Assembly (NCBI RefSeq): GCF_036195045.1
Contig: NZ_CP108100.1
Location: forward strand, 6,944,001-7,008,000
Source: Streptomyces sp. NBC_00236
GTDB lineage: Bacteria; Actinomycetota; Actinomycetes; Streptomycetales; Streptomycetaceae
Length of the DNA stretch: 64,000 bases
Direction of reading: 5' to 3'
The notes beneath the pieces are model-generated. The model was not told where the DNA came from, did no database searches, and saw nothing but the letters and a program-made list of their open reading frames with translations. Position numbers and translations under genes: made by a program. Positions 52,361-61,364 of the stretch are shown here, one piece after another; the first letter of the stretch is position 1; every line of letters begins with the position of its first letter.

Positions 52361-53452
52361 ATGTTCGTCGCATGGAGAGATCTTCGGTTCGCCAAGGGCC
52401 GGTTCGCGCTCATGGGCACGGTCGTGGTCCTGATCACGCTGCTCGTGGGTCTGCTGTCCGGCCTCACCGCCGGGCTGGCCCGGGAGAACACCTCGGCCGT
52501 CACGGGGCTGAACGCCGACCACATCGCGTTCGCCGCCCCGCCCGACGGCCAGTCGGTGTCCTTCACCAGTTCGACCGTCCGGGAGACCGCCTGGCGGAGC
52601 TGGGAGAAGCAGCCCGGGATCACCGCGGCGCAGCCCCTCGGCATCCGCACGCTGAACGCCGCCGCGGTGGCGGGGGAGCGGGCGGCGGCCGTGTCGGCGT
52701 TCGGTGTCGAGCCGGGGAGCGGGCTGGCACCCCGGGGCGCCCCGGTCGGACCGGGCGAGGTCGTGCTCTCCGAGCAGGCCGCCGAGGACCTGGCGGCCGG
52801 CGCCGGTGACCGGCTGAGGATCGGCGGCGACGAGGTCACCGTCGCGGCGGTCGCCGGTGACGCCTCGTACAGCCATACGCCGGTCGTGTGGACGTCGCTC
52901 GCGGACTGGCAGCGGTTCGGGGCCGATGGCGAGGGCGGCGCGGAGCACGCCACGGTGATCGCGCTGACCACCACCGACGGGGCCGACCTGGCCGCCGGTG
53001 ACCGTGCGGCGGGCACCAGCACGCTCACGCTCGACGGTTCCCTCACAGCGATCGGCTCCTACCAGGCCGAGAACGGCTCGCTCCAGCTGATGCGCGGCTT
53101 CCTCTTCGCCATCTCCGCCCTGGTCATCGGTGCCTTCTTCACCGTCTGGACGATCCAGCGCAGCGGCGATGTCGCCGTTCTCAAGGCACTGGGTGCCTCC
53201 ACGCCGTATCTGCTGAGGGACGCACTCGGGCAGGCCGTGGTGATGCTCGCGATCGGTACGGGAGTGGGCACCGCGCTCGCCTCCGGCATCGGTGCGCTGG
53301 TCAGCGGCGGGGCCGTGCCCTTCGTCCTGGAGGCGTCGACCGTCCTGTTCCCGGCCGCCGTCATGATCGCCCTCGGCGCGGTCGGTGCGGCCCTGTCCAT
53401 CCGGCGGATCACCGCCGTCGACCCGCTCACCGCACTGGGGAGTGCCCGATGA
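52361..53452 (+). CDS. ABC transporter permease, FtsX/MacB type
   Basis: This 363-residue permease begins MFVAWRDLRFAKGRFALMGTVVVLITLLVGLLSGLT, has an extracellular MacB-like core domain (about residues 45-230) and three C-terminal membrane segments (FLFAISALVIGAFFTVWTIQRSGDVAVLKALGAS onward), the FtsX layout. It is encoded divergently from the kinase gene and followed by its ATPase. Such pairs export or dislodge peptides, lipids or antibiotics. Substrate is unknown. Confidence 0.88.
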   Translation: MFVAWRDLRFAKGRFALMGTVVVLITLLVGLLSGLTAGLARENTSAVTGLNADHIAFAAPPDGQSVSFTSSTVRETAWRSWEKQPGITAAQPLGIRTLNAAAVAGERAAAVSAFGVEPGSGLAPRGAPVGPGEVVLSEQAAEDLAAGAGDRLRIGGDEVTVAAVAGDASYSHTPVVWTSLADWQRFGADGEGGAEHATVIALTTTDGADLAAGDRAAGTSTLTLDGSLTAIGSYQAENGSLQLMRGFLFAISALVIGAFFTVWTIQRSGDVAVLKALGASTPYLLRDALGQAVVMLAIGTGVGTALASGIGALVSGGAVPFVLEASTVLFPAAVMIALGAVGAALSIRRITAVDPLTALGSAR

Positions 53453-53519
53453 CCACGATGCCGCCCCTCAGCCCGCCCCGCGGTTCCCGATGCCGCCGCT
53501 CAGCGCCCCGGAGTGCCCG

Positions 53520-54200
53520 ATGACCCTCACACTCACCGACGTCACGCTCACCTACCCGGACGGCGACGGCCGGCTCACCGCCCTGGACCGTGTCACGCTC
53601 GACGTGCCGGCGGGCACCCTCACCGCCGTCGTCGGCCCCTCGGGCTCCGGCAAGTCGAGTCTGCTCGCCGTGGCGGCCACCCTGGTCACGCCGGACGAGG
53701 GCGCCGTCGTCGTCGCCGGTACGGACACGGCCGGACTCGGCCGCGCGGACAAGGCGGCGCTGCGTCGCGAACGGATCGGCATCGTCTTCCAGCAGCCCAA
53801 TCTGCTGCCGTCGCTGACCGCCGCCGAACAGCTCCAGGTCATGACCCACCTGTCGGGCCGCGCGGCGCGGACCGCCCGGGCCCGCGCCCTGGAGCTCCTG
53901 GACGCGGTCGGTCTCGCCGACAAGGCGGACCGCAGGCCGCACCAGCTCTCGGGCGGGCAGCGCCAGCGGATCAACATCGCGCGGGCCCTGATGAACGACC
54001 CGGCGGTCCTGCTCGTCGACGAACCGACCAGCGCGCTGGACCACGAACGGGGAGCGGCGGTGCTCGATCTGCTCGTCTCGCTGACCCGGCAGCGGTCCAC
54101 GGCGACCGTCATGGTCACGCACGACCGGACCCATCTGGAGCGGACGGACCTCACCGTCACCATGCAGGACGGCAGGCTGACCGCCCCGGCCCTGACCTGA
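53520..54200 (+). CDS. ABC transporter ATP-binding protein, LolD/MacB type
   Basis: This 226-residue ATPase has Walker A VGPSGSGKSSLL, Q-loop VFQQPNLLPSLTAAEQ, signature LSGGQRQR, Walker B VLLVDEPTSALD and the H-loop VTHD, in the LolD/MacB pattern that pairs with FtsX permeases. The ATG at 53520 is chosen from the family N-terminus; an in-frame ATG at 53489 would add ten residues. A 67-bp gap separates it from the permease, containing a partial duplication of the permease 3' end. Confidence 0.92.
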   Translation: MTLTLTDVTLTYPDGDGRLTALDRVTLDVPAGTLTAVVGPSGSGKSSLLAVAATLVTPDEGAVVVAGTDTAGLGRADKAALRRERIGIVFQQPNLLPSLTAAEQLQVMTHLSGRAARTARARALELLDAVGLADKADRRPHQLSGGQRQRINIARALMNDPAVLLVDEPTSALDHERGAAVLDLLVSLTRQRSTATVMVTHDRTHLERTDLTVTMQDGRLTAPALT

Positions 54201-54225
54201 GTGCCCCGGGGGCGGATACCGCGAA

Positions 54226-54259
54226 GGGGCGGCCGGAGCCCGCAGGCTCCGGCCGCCCC
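54226..54259. terminator. Bidirectional terminator between the ABC exporter and allR
   Basis: A perfect 15-bp stem (54226-54240 with 54245-54259) closes on a CGCA tetraloop, between convergent genes ending at 54200 and 54270. Confidence 0.88.
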
Positions 54260-54269
54260 TCCTCACGTC

Positions 54270-55070
54270 TCAGCCGGCCGACCCGCTGCTGGCCAGCGCC
54301 TCGGACAGTTCCTTCGCGGCCTGCTGGAGGATCGGCACAATGCGCTCGGTCGCCGCCTCGGTCACCCGGCCCGCCGGCCCGGAGATCGAGATCGCCGCGG
54401 AGGTGGGGGAGTTGGGGACCGGGACCGCCAGGCAGCGGACCCCTATCTCCTGCTCGTTGTCGTCCACCGCGTAGCCCACCCGGCGGACCTGCTCCAGGGC
54501 GTCCAGGAAGCCGTCCGGGGTGGTGATCGTCTTCTCGGTGGCGGCCGGCATCCCGGTCCGTGCGAGCAGGGCCCGCACCTCGTCCGGCGGGGTGTGCGCC
54601 AGCAGCGCCTTGCCCACTCCGGTGGAGTGCGGCAGCACCCGGCGGCCCACCTCGGTGAACATGCGCATGGAGTGCTTGGACGGCACCTGGGCCACGTACA
54701 CGATCTCGTCGCCGTCGAGCAGGGCCATGTTGGCCGTCTCGCCGGTCTCCTCGACCAGCCGGGCCAGGTACGGGCGGGCCCAGGTGCCGAGCAGCCGCGA
54801 GGCGGACTCCCCGAGCCGGATCAGCCGCGGGCCGAGCGCATAGCGCCGGTTGGGCTGCTGGCGTACGTAACCGCACACGACGAGCGTGCGCATCAGCCGG
54901 TGAATGGTGGGCAGCGGAAGCCCGCTGCTCGCGGAGAGCTCGCTCAGGCCGACCTCGCCCCCCGCGTCGGCCATCCGCTCCAGCAGATCGAAGGCGCGCT
55001 CAAGGGACTGCACACCACCGCTGGAACCGGCGGACTTGGAGTCGGAAGTGCTGGCGTGGGACGGCGGCAC
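54270..55070 (-). CDS. allR: IclR-family regulator, AllR-like
   Basis: This 266-residue IclR regulator has an N-terminal winged helix (about residues 20-85: VQSLERAFDLLERMADAGGEVGLSELSASSGLPLPTIHRLMRTLVVCGYVRQ) and an effector domain (MALLDGDEIVYVAQVPSKHSMR, HSTGVGKALLA, RRVGYAVDDNEQEIGVRCLAVPV). The GTG at 55070 follows AAGGACC; 55100 is an alternative. It is divergent from allB, the same setting as S. coelicolor AllR, which represses allantoin genes and (from memory) releases DNA with allantoate or glyoxylate. Likely targets are gcl, hyi, aceB and allB. Confidence 0.88.
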   Translation of the reverse strand: MPPSHASTSDSKSAGSSGGVQSLERAFDLLERMADAGGEVGLSELSASSGLPLPTIHRLMRTLVVCGYVRQQPNRRYALGPRLIRLGESASRLLGTWARPYLARLVEETGETANMALLDGDEIVYVAQVPSKHSMRMFTEVGRRVLPHSTGVGKALLAHTPPDEVRALLARTGMPAATEKTITTPDGFLDALEQVRRVGYAVDDNEQEIGVRCLAVPVPNSPTSAAISISGPAGRVTEAATERIVPILQQAAKELSEALASSGSAG

Positions 55071-55235
55071 GTCAACGGTCCTTTCGAAGCGGAAGAGCAA
55101 GGCAGCAGCCTACCGGGCACTTCCCGATCGGCCCACTGTCGCAGGGGCACCGTCCTGGCCGGTCAGGGCTCGTTTGTCCCGGTGTCCGGGGCCGGCCCGA
55201 CGGTCCGTGCGGTGCCACGTATGGCCCATTCTACA

Positions 55236-55271
55236 TTCCGCACTACGAAATATGACTTTTACTTTGTGGAA
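55236..55271. promoter_or_regulatory. Degenerate tandem operator between allR and allB
   Basis: TTCCGCACTACGAAA (55236-55250) has one mismatch to TTCYG-N5-YGGAA. Exactly 21 bp further, TTTTACTTTGTGGAA (55257-55271) keeps the right arm only. The conserved spacing is the reason for calling it. It lies in the shared upstream region, so it could serve autoregulation of allR and repression of allB. Confidence 0.5.
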
Positions 55272-55358
55272 ATCTCCAGTCCGAGCCGCACATGGTCGGC
55301 TGGGCGGTCCGAGGGGAGGATGGGGTCTTGACGGGTGACACTCCCGAGTGAAGACTCC

Positions 55359-55375
55359 TTCAACAGTTCGTTGAA
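55359..55375 (+). promoter_or_regulatory. TTCAAC-N5-GTTGAA palindrome before allB
   Basis: TTCAAC-AGTTC-GTTGAA is a perfect 6-5-6 palindrome ending 21 bp before the allB start. It matches the uricase and catalase operator with one base difference in the inner arm. A possible -35 TTGACG lies at 55328-55333, so the site would cover the transcription start region. Confidence 0.6.
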
Positions 55376-55396
55376 TTCATGAAGTGGGGAGCACGG

Positions 55397-56740
55397 GTGT
55401 CCGGTACGGACGTGAAGCTGGTTCTGCGCTCGACGCGCGTCGTCACCCCCGGGGGCACCCGGCCCGCCGCGGTCCATGTCACCGGCGCGACGATCGACGC
55501 CGTCCTGCCGTACGACGCCGAGGTGCCGGAGGGGGCCCGGGTGGAGGACTTCGGCGACGACGTCCTGCTGCCCGGACTCGTGGACACGCACGTCCATGTG
55601 AACGATCCCGGCCGAACCGAGTGGGAGGGGTTCTACACCGCCACCCGCGCCGCCGCGGCCGGCGGGATCACCACACTGCTCGACATGCCGCTCAACTCCC
55701 TCCCGCCGACCACCACCGTCGAGCACCTGCGCGTCAAGCAGCAGGTGGCGGCCCCCAAGGTGCACGTCGACACCGGCTTCTGGGGCGGCGCCATCCCCTC
55801 CAACGTCAAGGACCTGCGCCCGTTGTACGAGGCCGGGGTCTTCGGCTTCAAGTGCTTCCTCTCGCCCTCCGGCGTCGAGGAGTTCCCCGAGCTCGACCAG
55901 GAGCAGCTGGCCCGGTCGATGGCCGAGATCGCGGGCTTCGGCGGCCTCCTGATCGTGCACGCCGAGGACCCGCACCACCTGGCGTCCGCGCCGCAGCGCA
56001 GCGGCCCGGCGTACGCCGACTTCCTCGCCTCCCGGCCGCGCGACGCCGAGAACACCGCGATCGAGGGCCTCATCGCCCACGCGAAGCGGCTGAACGCACG
56101 CATCCACATCCTGCACCTCTCCTCCAGTGACGCACTGCCGCTGATCGCCGCCGCCAAGCGCGAGGGTGTCCGCGTCACCGTCGAGTCCTGCCCGCACTTC
56201 CTCACCCTCACCGCCGAGGAAGTCCCGGACGGGGCCACCGAGTTCAAATGCTGCCCGCCCATCCGTGAGGCCGCCAACCAGGACGCGCTGTGGCAGGGAC
56301 TCGCCGACGGCACCATCGACTGCATCGTCTCCGACCACTCGCCCTGCACCACGGACCTCAAGACGCCGGACTTCGCCTCGGCCTGGGGCGGCATCTCCTC
56401 CCTCCAGCTCGGCCTGCCCGCCATCTGGACCGAGGCCCGCAGGCGTGGCCACAGCCTCGACGACGTCGCCCGCTGGATGTCGGCCGCCCCCGCCGAACTG
56501 GCCGGACTGACCGCCAAGGGCGCGATCGAGGCCGGACGCGACGCCGACTTCGCGGTCCTCGCGCCCGACGCCACCTTCACCGTCGACCCGGCCGAACTCT
56601 TCCACCGCAACCAGGTCACCGCATACGCCGGCCGGACCCTGCACGGCGTCGTGCGCTCGACCTGGCTGCGCGGCGTACGCATCGCCACCGAAGGCACCCT
56701 CGCCGAGCCCACCGGCCGCCTCCAGACAAGGAAGCACTGA
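55397..56740 (+). CDS. allB: Allantoinase
   Basis: This 447-residue cyclic amidohydrolase opens allantoin to allantoate. Metal-site motifs are [13 protein letters not shown], the carbamylated-lysine region [35 protein letters not shown] and [14 protein letters not shown], in AllB order. GTG 55397 follows GGGGAG at 6-nt spacing and is preferred to ATG 55379, which overlaps the operator region and has no site. Allantoicase follows after 2 bp. The divergent allR is the likely repressor. Confidence 0.95.
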   Translation: MSGTDVKLVLRSTRVVTPGGTRPAAVHVTGATIDAVLPYDAEVPEGARVEDFGDDVLLPGLVDTHVHVNDPGRTEWEGFYTATRAAAAGGITTLLDMPLNSLPPTTTVEHLRVKQQVAAPKVHVDTGFWGGAIPSNVKDLRPLYEAGVFGFKCFLSPSGVEEFPELDQEQLARSMAEIAGFGGLLIVHAEDPHHLASAPQRSGPAYADFLASRPRDAENTAIEGLIAHAKRLNARIHILHLSSSDALPLIAAAKREGVRVTVESCPHFLTLTAEEVPDGATEFKCCPPIREAANQDALWQGLADGTIDCIVSDHSPCTTDLKTPDFASAWGGISSLQLGLPAIWTEARRRGHSLDDVARWMSAAPAELAGLTAKGAIEAGRDADFAVLAPDATFTVDPAELFHRNQVTAYAGRTLHGVVRSTWLRGVRIATEGTLAEPTGRLQTRKH

Positions 56741-56742
56741 CC

Positions 56743-57855
56743 ATGACGGCGACCACGCACTTCACCGGTGACGCGAACCCCTACGGCGGCGGCGACCCGT
56801 ACGCCGACTACCGCACCGCCGATTTCCCCTTCACCCACCTCGTCGACCTCGCCGACCGGCGGCTCGGCGCGGGTGTGATCGCCGCCAACGACGAGTTCTT
56901 CGCGGAACGCGAGAACCTGCTGAAGCCGGAGCCCGCCCACTTCGACCCCGAGCGCTTCGGGCACAAGGGCAAGATCATGGACGGCTGGGAGACCCGCCGT
57001 CGCCGTGGCGTGAGTGCCGCACAGCCGCACCCGGTGGACGAGGACCACGACTGGGCGCTGGTCCGCCTCGGCGCGCCCGGTGTCGTGCGCGGCATCGTCG
57101 TCGACACCGCTCACTTCCGCGGCAACTACCCGCAGGCGGTCTCCGTGGAAGGCGTCTCGCTGCCGGGCTCGCCGTCCCCCGAGGACCTCCTCGCCCCGGA
57201 CGTGAAGTGGACGACGCTCGTCCCCCGTACGGCAGTCGGTGGCCACGCGGCCAACGGGTTCGCCGTCGAAGCGGCGCAGCGCTTCACCCACCTGCGGGTC
57301 AACCAGCACCCGGACGGGGGCATAGCCAGGCTCCGGGTGTACGGAGAAGTCGCCCCGGACCCGGCCTGGCTGACGGCGCTCGGCACCTTCGACCTCGTCG
57401 CGCTGGAGAACGGCGGCCGGGTCGAGGACGCGTCCGACCGCTTCTACTCCCCGGCGACGAACACCATCCAGCCCGGCCGCTCGCGCAAGATGGACGACGG
57501 CTGGGAGACCCGGCGCCGGCGCGACCGGGGCAACGACTGGATCCATTACCACCTCGTCGAGGAGGCGGAGATCCGTGCCGTCGAGATCGACACCGCGTAC
57601 CTGAAGGGCAACTCGGCCGGCTGGGCGCGCCTTTCGGCCCGGCTCACGGGCGGCGACTGGACCGAAGTGCTGCCCAGGACCCGCCTGCAGCCCGACACCA
57701 ACCACCGCTTCGTGCTGCCGGAGGCCGTTCGGGCCGCCGAGGTCCGCATCGACATCTACCCGGACGGCGGCATCTCGCGGCTGCGCCTCTTCGGCTCGCT
57801 GACCGGGCCGGGTGCCGCACGGCTGACGGCCCGCCACGTCGAACTGGGCGGCTGA
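56743..57855 (+). CDS. alc: Allantoicase
   Basis: This 370-residue enzyme splits allantoate to ureidoglycolate and urea, leading to glyoxylate. It consists of two homologous jellyroll repeats, each with the family motif: MDGWETRRRR near residue 80 and MDDGWETRRRR near 250, followed by HYHL/DTAYLKGN-type strands and two DGGI(A/S)RLR endings. It follows allB in one operon. Neither a ureidoglycolate lyase nor a urease gene is in the window, so the next step must be encoded elsewhere. Confidence 0.95.
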   Translation: MTATTHFTGDANPYGGGDPYADYRTADFPFTHLVDLADRRLGAGVIAANDEFFAERENLLKPEPAHFDPERFGHKGKIMDGWETRRRRGVSAAQPHPVDEDHDWALVRLGAPGVVRGIVVDTAHFRGNYPQAVSVEGVSLPGSPSPEDLLAPDVKWTTLVPRTAVGGHAANGFAVEAAQRFTHLRVNQHPDGGIARLRVYGEVAPDPAWLTALGTFDLVALENGGRVEDASDRFYSPATNTIQPGRSRKMDDGWETRRRRDRGNDWIHYHLVEEAEIRAVEIDTAYLKGNSAGWARLSARLTGGDWTEVLPRTRLQPDTNHRFVLPEAVRAAEVRIDIYPDGGISRLRLFGSLTGPGAARLTARHVELGG

Positions 57856-57946
57856 ACCGGCCCGGCCGAGGACTGTCCGTATTCGGGCGATACCGTAGGG
57901 ATGCGGGAGCCTGTCCTGGTTCCCGCGCATCCCCACAGGAGTCGCC

Positions 57947-58273
57947 ATGATCTTCATCGCCGTCAAGTTCACCGTGCGCACCGCCGAGCGCGACAACTGG
58001 CTGCCGGCCGTCGAGGACTTCACCCTCGCCACCCGGCAGGAGCCCGGCAACGTGTTCTTCGACTGGTCCTACAGCGTCGAGAACCCGGACCAGTTCGTGC
58101 TGCTTGAGGCGTTCGCGTCCGCCGAAGCCGGCGCGGCCCACGTGCAGTCGGCGCACTTCGCCGCGGCGATGGACACGATGGCGGACCTGGTGGCGGAGGT
58201 GCCCGAGATCATCAACGTCGAGGTGCCGGGCGAGGGCTGGTCCCGCATGGCGGAGGTACAGCCGCGGTCGTAG
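57947..58273 (+). CDS. Antibiotic biosynthesis monooxygenase (ABM) domain protein
   Basis: This 108-residue ferredoxin-like dimeric protein of the ABM/putative quinol monooxygenase (YgiN-like) family shows FIAVKFTVRTAERDNWLPAVEDFTLATRQEPGNVFFDWSYSVENPDQFVLLEAFASAEAGAAHVQSAHFAAAM. ATG 57947 is preceded by AGGAGTCGCC. Members oxidise quinols or act in aromatic or heme catabolism. It follows alc by 91 bp but has no clear part in purine breakdown. Confidence 0.85.
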   Translation: MIFIAVKFTVRTAERDNWLPAVEDFTLATRQEPGNVFFDWSYSVENPDQFVLLEAFASAEAGAAHVQSAHFAAAMDTMADLVAEVPEIINVEVPGEGWSRMAEVQPRS

Positions 58274-58300
58274 GGCGAACGGGCGGTGCGCCGCCCCGGC

Positions 58301-59131
58301 TCAGAACTCCTCGTGCACCTCGGGGTCCCCGCCGAACCGCTCCTGCGGGCCGGCCGCGATACGCGCCAGCTCGTCGGGCGTCAGCTCGAACCCGAACAGA
58401 TCGAGGTTCTCCCGCTGCCGGCCCGGATCGGCGGACTTCGGGATCGGCACGGCGCCCAGCTGGGTGTGCCAGCGCAGCACCACCTGGCCGGGCGTCACAC
58501 CGTGCGCCCCGGCTGCGGCGGTGACCGCCGGGTCGGCCAGCAGGTCATGGCCGCGGCCCAGCGGGCTCCAGCTCTCCGTGACGATGCCCTTGGCGGCGTG
58601 CAGGGCCCGCAGCTCCTCCTGCGGCAGCCGCGGATGCATCTCGATCTGGTTGACGGCGGGCAGTACGCCCGTCTCCTCCTCCAGCCGTGCCAGATGCTCC
58701 GCGGTGAAGTTGGAGACCCCGATCGACCGCACGAGCCCGTCCTCGCGCAGCCGGATCAGCGCCCGCCACGTGTCGGCGTACAGATCGACACGCGGCAGCG
58801 GCCAGTGGATGAGGTACAGGTCCACGTAGTCGAGGCCGAGGTTGCGACGGGACTCCTCGAACGAGGCGAGGGTCTTCTCGTACCCCTGGTGGCGGCCCGG
58901 CACCTTGGTGGTGACGAAGACGTCCTCGCGCGGTACGCCGCTGCGGGCGATGCCGCGCCCCGTGCCGGTCTCGTTGCCGTAGTTCAGCGCGGTGTCCACG
59001 AGCCGGTAGCCACGCTCCAGCGCCCCGGCGACCGCTTCCTCGGCCGCGTCGTCGTCCAGCGGCCAGGTACCGAGTCCGACCGCGGGGATCGCGCGGCCGT
59101 CGTTGAGGGTGTGCGCCGGGGTCGCGGGCAT
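58301..59131 (-). CDS. Aldo/keto reductase
   Basis: This 276-residue NADPH-dependent TIM-barrel oxidoreductase has the catalytic tetrad in VDTALNYGNE (Asp, Tyr), FVTTKVPG (Lys) and YLIHWPLP (His), and the cofactor loop in the C-terminal PKSADPGRQRENLDLFGF. It is of the 2,5-diketo-gluconate-reductase-like AKR5 group. The ATG at 59131 follows AAGGGACGACC; the extension to 59155 is less likely. A MITE-like repeat begins 36 bp upstream and may affect its promoter. Confidence 0.9.
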   Translation of the reverse strand: MPATPAHTLNDGRAIPAVGLGTWPLDDDAAEEAVAGALERGYRLVDTALNYGNETGTGRGIARSGVPREDVFVTTKVPGRHQGYEKTLASFEESRRNLGLDYVDLYLIHWPLPRVDLYADTWRALIRLREDGLVRSIGVSNFTAEHLARLEEETGVLPAVNQIEMHPRLPQEELRALHAAKGIVTESWSPLGRGHDLLADPAVTAAAGAHGVTPGQVVLRWHTQLGAVPIPKSADPGRQRENLDLFGFELTPDELARIAAGPQERFGGDPEVHEEF

Positions 59132-59167
59132 GGTCGTCCCTTCTGTACGGATCACTGCCCCGCCAGC

Positions 59168-59335
59168 CTAAGGGCTGTCCCGCAATTCCTGGCGGGCGCG
59201 CGACGCCAGCTACGGCACCTCGCCGCGTTGTCGAAACGCCCGAATACATCCAGTATGCGGGCGCCTCTCCGCCTTGCGATGCACCGCATCTGACGCCGCG
59301 CGCTGATCCACCAGGAATTGCGGGACAGCCCTTAG
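59168..59335. repeat. MITE-like palindromic element 2
   Basis: This 168-bp element has perfect 25-bp terminal inverted repeats (59168-59192 and 59311-59335), beginning CTAAGGGCTGTCCCGCAATT. The core contains CGCCGCGTTGTC, a central hairpin GCCCGAATAC-ATCCA-GTATGCGGGC and CTCCGCCTTGCGAT, matching element 1 at 5862-6040. The terminal repeats of the two elements are unrelated. It encodes nothing and lies between the promoter side of the AKR gene and the DivIVA-like gene. Confidence 0.78.
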
Positions 59336-59405
59336 GGTCTTTCGTCTGGATCAGGCCGGATCAGGCCGGACCCCGCGAGCCCGGCATGATCCGGACGAAA
59401 GACCC
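59335..59405 (-). terminator. Long imperfect hairpin abutting the MITE-like element
   Basis: GGGTCTTTCGTC (59335-59346) pairs perfectly with GACGAAAGACCC (59394-59405). Inner arms continue with GGATCA/TGATCC and CCGG pairs, and the left arm has a tandem GGATCAGGCC repeat. It starts at the last base of the MITE-like element, 7 bp beyond the stop of the DivIVA-like gene, so it can terminate that gene. Confidence 0.6.
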
Positions 59406-59411
59406 CAGGTT

Positions 59412-59648
59412 CTACGACGGTCCGCCCGGCCCCGCCTCGCGGTGGAGCCGGTTGATGACCTCGTCGACCCGGCCGCGCTCATAGCCGCGCCGGGCCAGGT
59501 CGAAGGCCACGACCCCGGCCGGCGGGGCGCCGGCGAGGAGCCGGGTGAGGTAGGCCTCGACCTGGTCGCGGTCGTAACCGCGCCGGGCGATACGGAGTCC
59601 GAACCGCTCGTACAGCGGACGGTCGTCCTTCTCACCCGGCACGGACAC
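59412..59648 (-). CDS. Small DivIVA-like domain protein
   Basis: The 78-residue product holds two copies of a short DivIVA-domain motif: FGLRIARRGYDRDQVEAYLTRLL and FDLARRGYERGRVDEVINRLH. Each has the RGYD/E..(Q/R)V(E/D)..(L/I) pattern that in full DivIVA proteins precedes a coiled coil. No coiled coil is present here, so it is a domain-only protein, perhaps an interaction partner of polar-growth proteins. The neighbouring SDR gene is 44 bp upstream on the same strand. Confidence 0.72.
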   Translation of the reverse strand: MSVPGEKDDRPLYERFGLRIARRGYDRDQVEAYLTRLLAGAPPAGVVAFDLARRGYERGRVDEVINRLHREAGPGGPS

Positions 59649-59692
59649 GAGGGCCTCCTCAGGGCGGGATCAGTTCCCCCACCCTGCCACGC

Positions 59693-60439
59693 TCAGGCCG
59701 CGTGGCCACCGTCCACGACCATTTCCGCACCGGTGACGAACGCCGCCTCGTCACTGGCCAAGTAGGCGACCATCGCGGCCACTTCACCGGTCGTCCCGAA
59801 CCGGTCCAGTGCGTTGGCGGCCCGCTGCCCGGCGGCGAACGGGCCGTCGGCGGGGTTCATGTCGGTGTCGACCGCGCCTGCCTGGACCAGGTTGACCGTG
59901 ATGCCGCGCGGGCCGAGCTCGCGGGCGAGCGGCTTGGTCAGTCCGGACAGTGCCGACTTGCTCATCGCGTAGAGCGTGGAGCCGGGGCCGCCCGCGTACC
60001 GGCTCAGGGCCGTACCGACCGAGATGATGCGGCCGCCCCGCTCCATGACACCGGCCGCCGCCCGGCAGGCCAGGAAGACCGCCCGGACGTTGACCGCGAG
60101 AACCCGGTCGACATCGGCGTCGGTGATGCCGTCGATCGGGCCGAGGACGCCGATGCCCGCGTTGTTGACGAGGATGTCGAGCCGCCCGAAGGTCTCCGCA
60201 GCCCGGTGCACCGCCCCGGGGACGGCCTCCGGGTCGGCCGAGTCCGCACGCAGGGCGACGGCGCGACGGCCGACCGCCTCGATCTTCCGTACGACCTCGT
60301 GGGCGGCCACCTCGTCCTGTACGTAGGTCAGCGCCACATCGGCGCCGTCCTGGGCGAGCCGCAGGGCGGTCGCGGCGCCGATGCCGCGGCTGCCGCCGGT
60401 GACGAGCGCGGTGCGGTTCGTGCTGACGTTGCTGTTCAT
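59693..60439 (-). CDS. SDR-family oxidoreductase
   Basis: This 248-residue short-chain dehydrogenase has the cofactor motif TGGSRGIGAAT, NNAGIGVLG, the catalytic Ser region RIISVGTALSR and Tyr-x-x-x-Lys in LYAMSKSALSGL, and ends AEMVVDGGHAA. The ATG at 60439 fits the family N-terminus; the longer frame to 60631 reads through the promoter region. It is divergent from the RibD-like gene. Substrate is not predictable. Confidence 0.9.
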   Translation of the reverse strand: MNSNVSTNRTALVTGGSRGIGAATALRLAQDGADVALTYVQDEVAAHEVVRKIEAVGRRAVALRADSADPEAVPGAVHRAAETFGRLDILVNNAGIGVLGPIDGITDADVDRVLAVNVRAVFLACRAAAGVMERGGRIISVGTALSRYAGGPGSTLYAMSKSALSGLTKPLARELGPRGITVNLVQAGAVDTDMNPADGPFAAGQRAANALDRFGTTGEVAAMVAYLASDEAAFVTGAEMVVDGGHAA

Positions 60440-60624
60440 GAGGGTTCCTGTCCCTTGCCGGTCGTGCTGACAGGAACCAGCAAAGTCTTTTCGCGGACCG
60501 GATACCGGCGGGAAACGGACGCCCACTCCGGTACGGCGGTGGCGGCCACCGATGAGTTCCGGCCGCCGGCGAGGTCGGAACAGGTGGAAGCACGATCGGC
60601 GGATGTTCCCGAAGGAGCAGGACC

Positions 60625-61248
60625 ATGGCACAGCTGACGCTGACCACCTTTCTCACCCTCGACGGCGTCATGCAGGCGCCCGGCGGCCCCGAGGAGGACA
60701 CGAGTGACGGGTTCACGTACGGCGGCTGGGTCGCGCCGTTCCTGGACGAGGGCATGGGAGCGTTCATGACCGAGGTGTTCGACCGTGCGGCGGCGTTCGT
60801 GCTGGGCCGGCACACGTACGACATCTTCGCGGCGTACTGGCCGGGCGTCACCGACCCCGGGGACCCGATCGCCTCCCGCCTCAACGCCCTGCCCAAGTAC
60901 GTCGTCTCGACCACGCTGGAAAAGGCGGACTGGCAGAACAGCACGGTGATCTCCGCCGGTGTCGCCGAGGAGATCGCCCGGATCAAGGACCGTACGGAAG
61001 GCGGTGAGCTGCAGATCCACGGCAGCGGCCTGCTCGCCCGGTCCCTGATGGCGCACGACCTGATCGACGCGTACAACCTGCTGGTGTTCCCCGTCGTGCT
61101 CGGCCGCGGGCGGCGGCTGTTCCCGGACGGCGGACTGCCGACGGCCTTCGGACTGACCGGCTCCCGGACGACGCCCAACGGGATCACGATCCAGACCTAC
61201 CGGCCCGCGGGACGGGCCGCCTTCGGCTCGGTCCCGGACGGCACCTGA
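60625..61248 (+). CDS. Dihydrofolate-reductase-family (RibD C-terminal) protein
   Basis: This 207-residue protein shows the RibD_C/DHFR-like pattern: LTLTTFLTLDGVMQAPGGPEED, FVLGRHTYDIFAAYWP, KYVVSTTLEKADWQNSTVI, LQIHGSGLLARSLMAHDLIDAYNLLVFPVVLGRGRRLFPDG. Stand-alone members are NADPH-dependent reductases of unknown substrate, common in Streptomyces. ATG 60625 is preceded by GGAGCAGG. No riboflavin gene is nearby. Confidence 0.87.
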   Translation: MAQLTLTTFLTLDGVMQAPGGPEEDTSDGFTYGGWVAPFLDEGMGAFMTEVFDRAAAFVLGRHTYDIFAAYWPGVTDPGDPIASRLNALPKYVVSTTLEKADWQNSTVISAGVAEEIARIKDRTEGGELQIHGSGLLARSLMAHDLIDAYNLLVFPVVLGRGRRLFPDGGLPTAFGLTGSRTTPNGITIQTYRPAGRAAFGSVPDGT

Positions 61249-61364
61249 GCGATCGGAGCGGTCAGGGGACTCGCCATCGAAGGAGGGCGCCGGGTAGCGT
61301 GATCGTTCCGCGTGCGAGCCAGTGAGGTCTCCACATCTGCCCTGTGGAGAACCAGGAGATCCGG

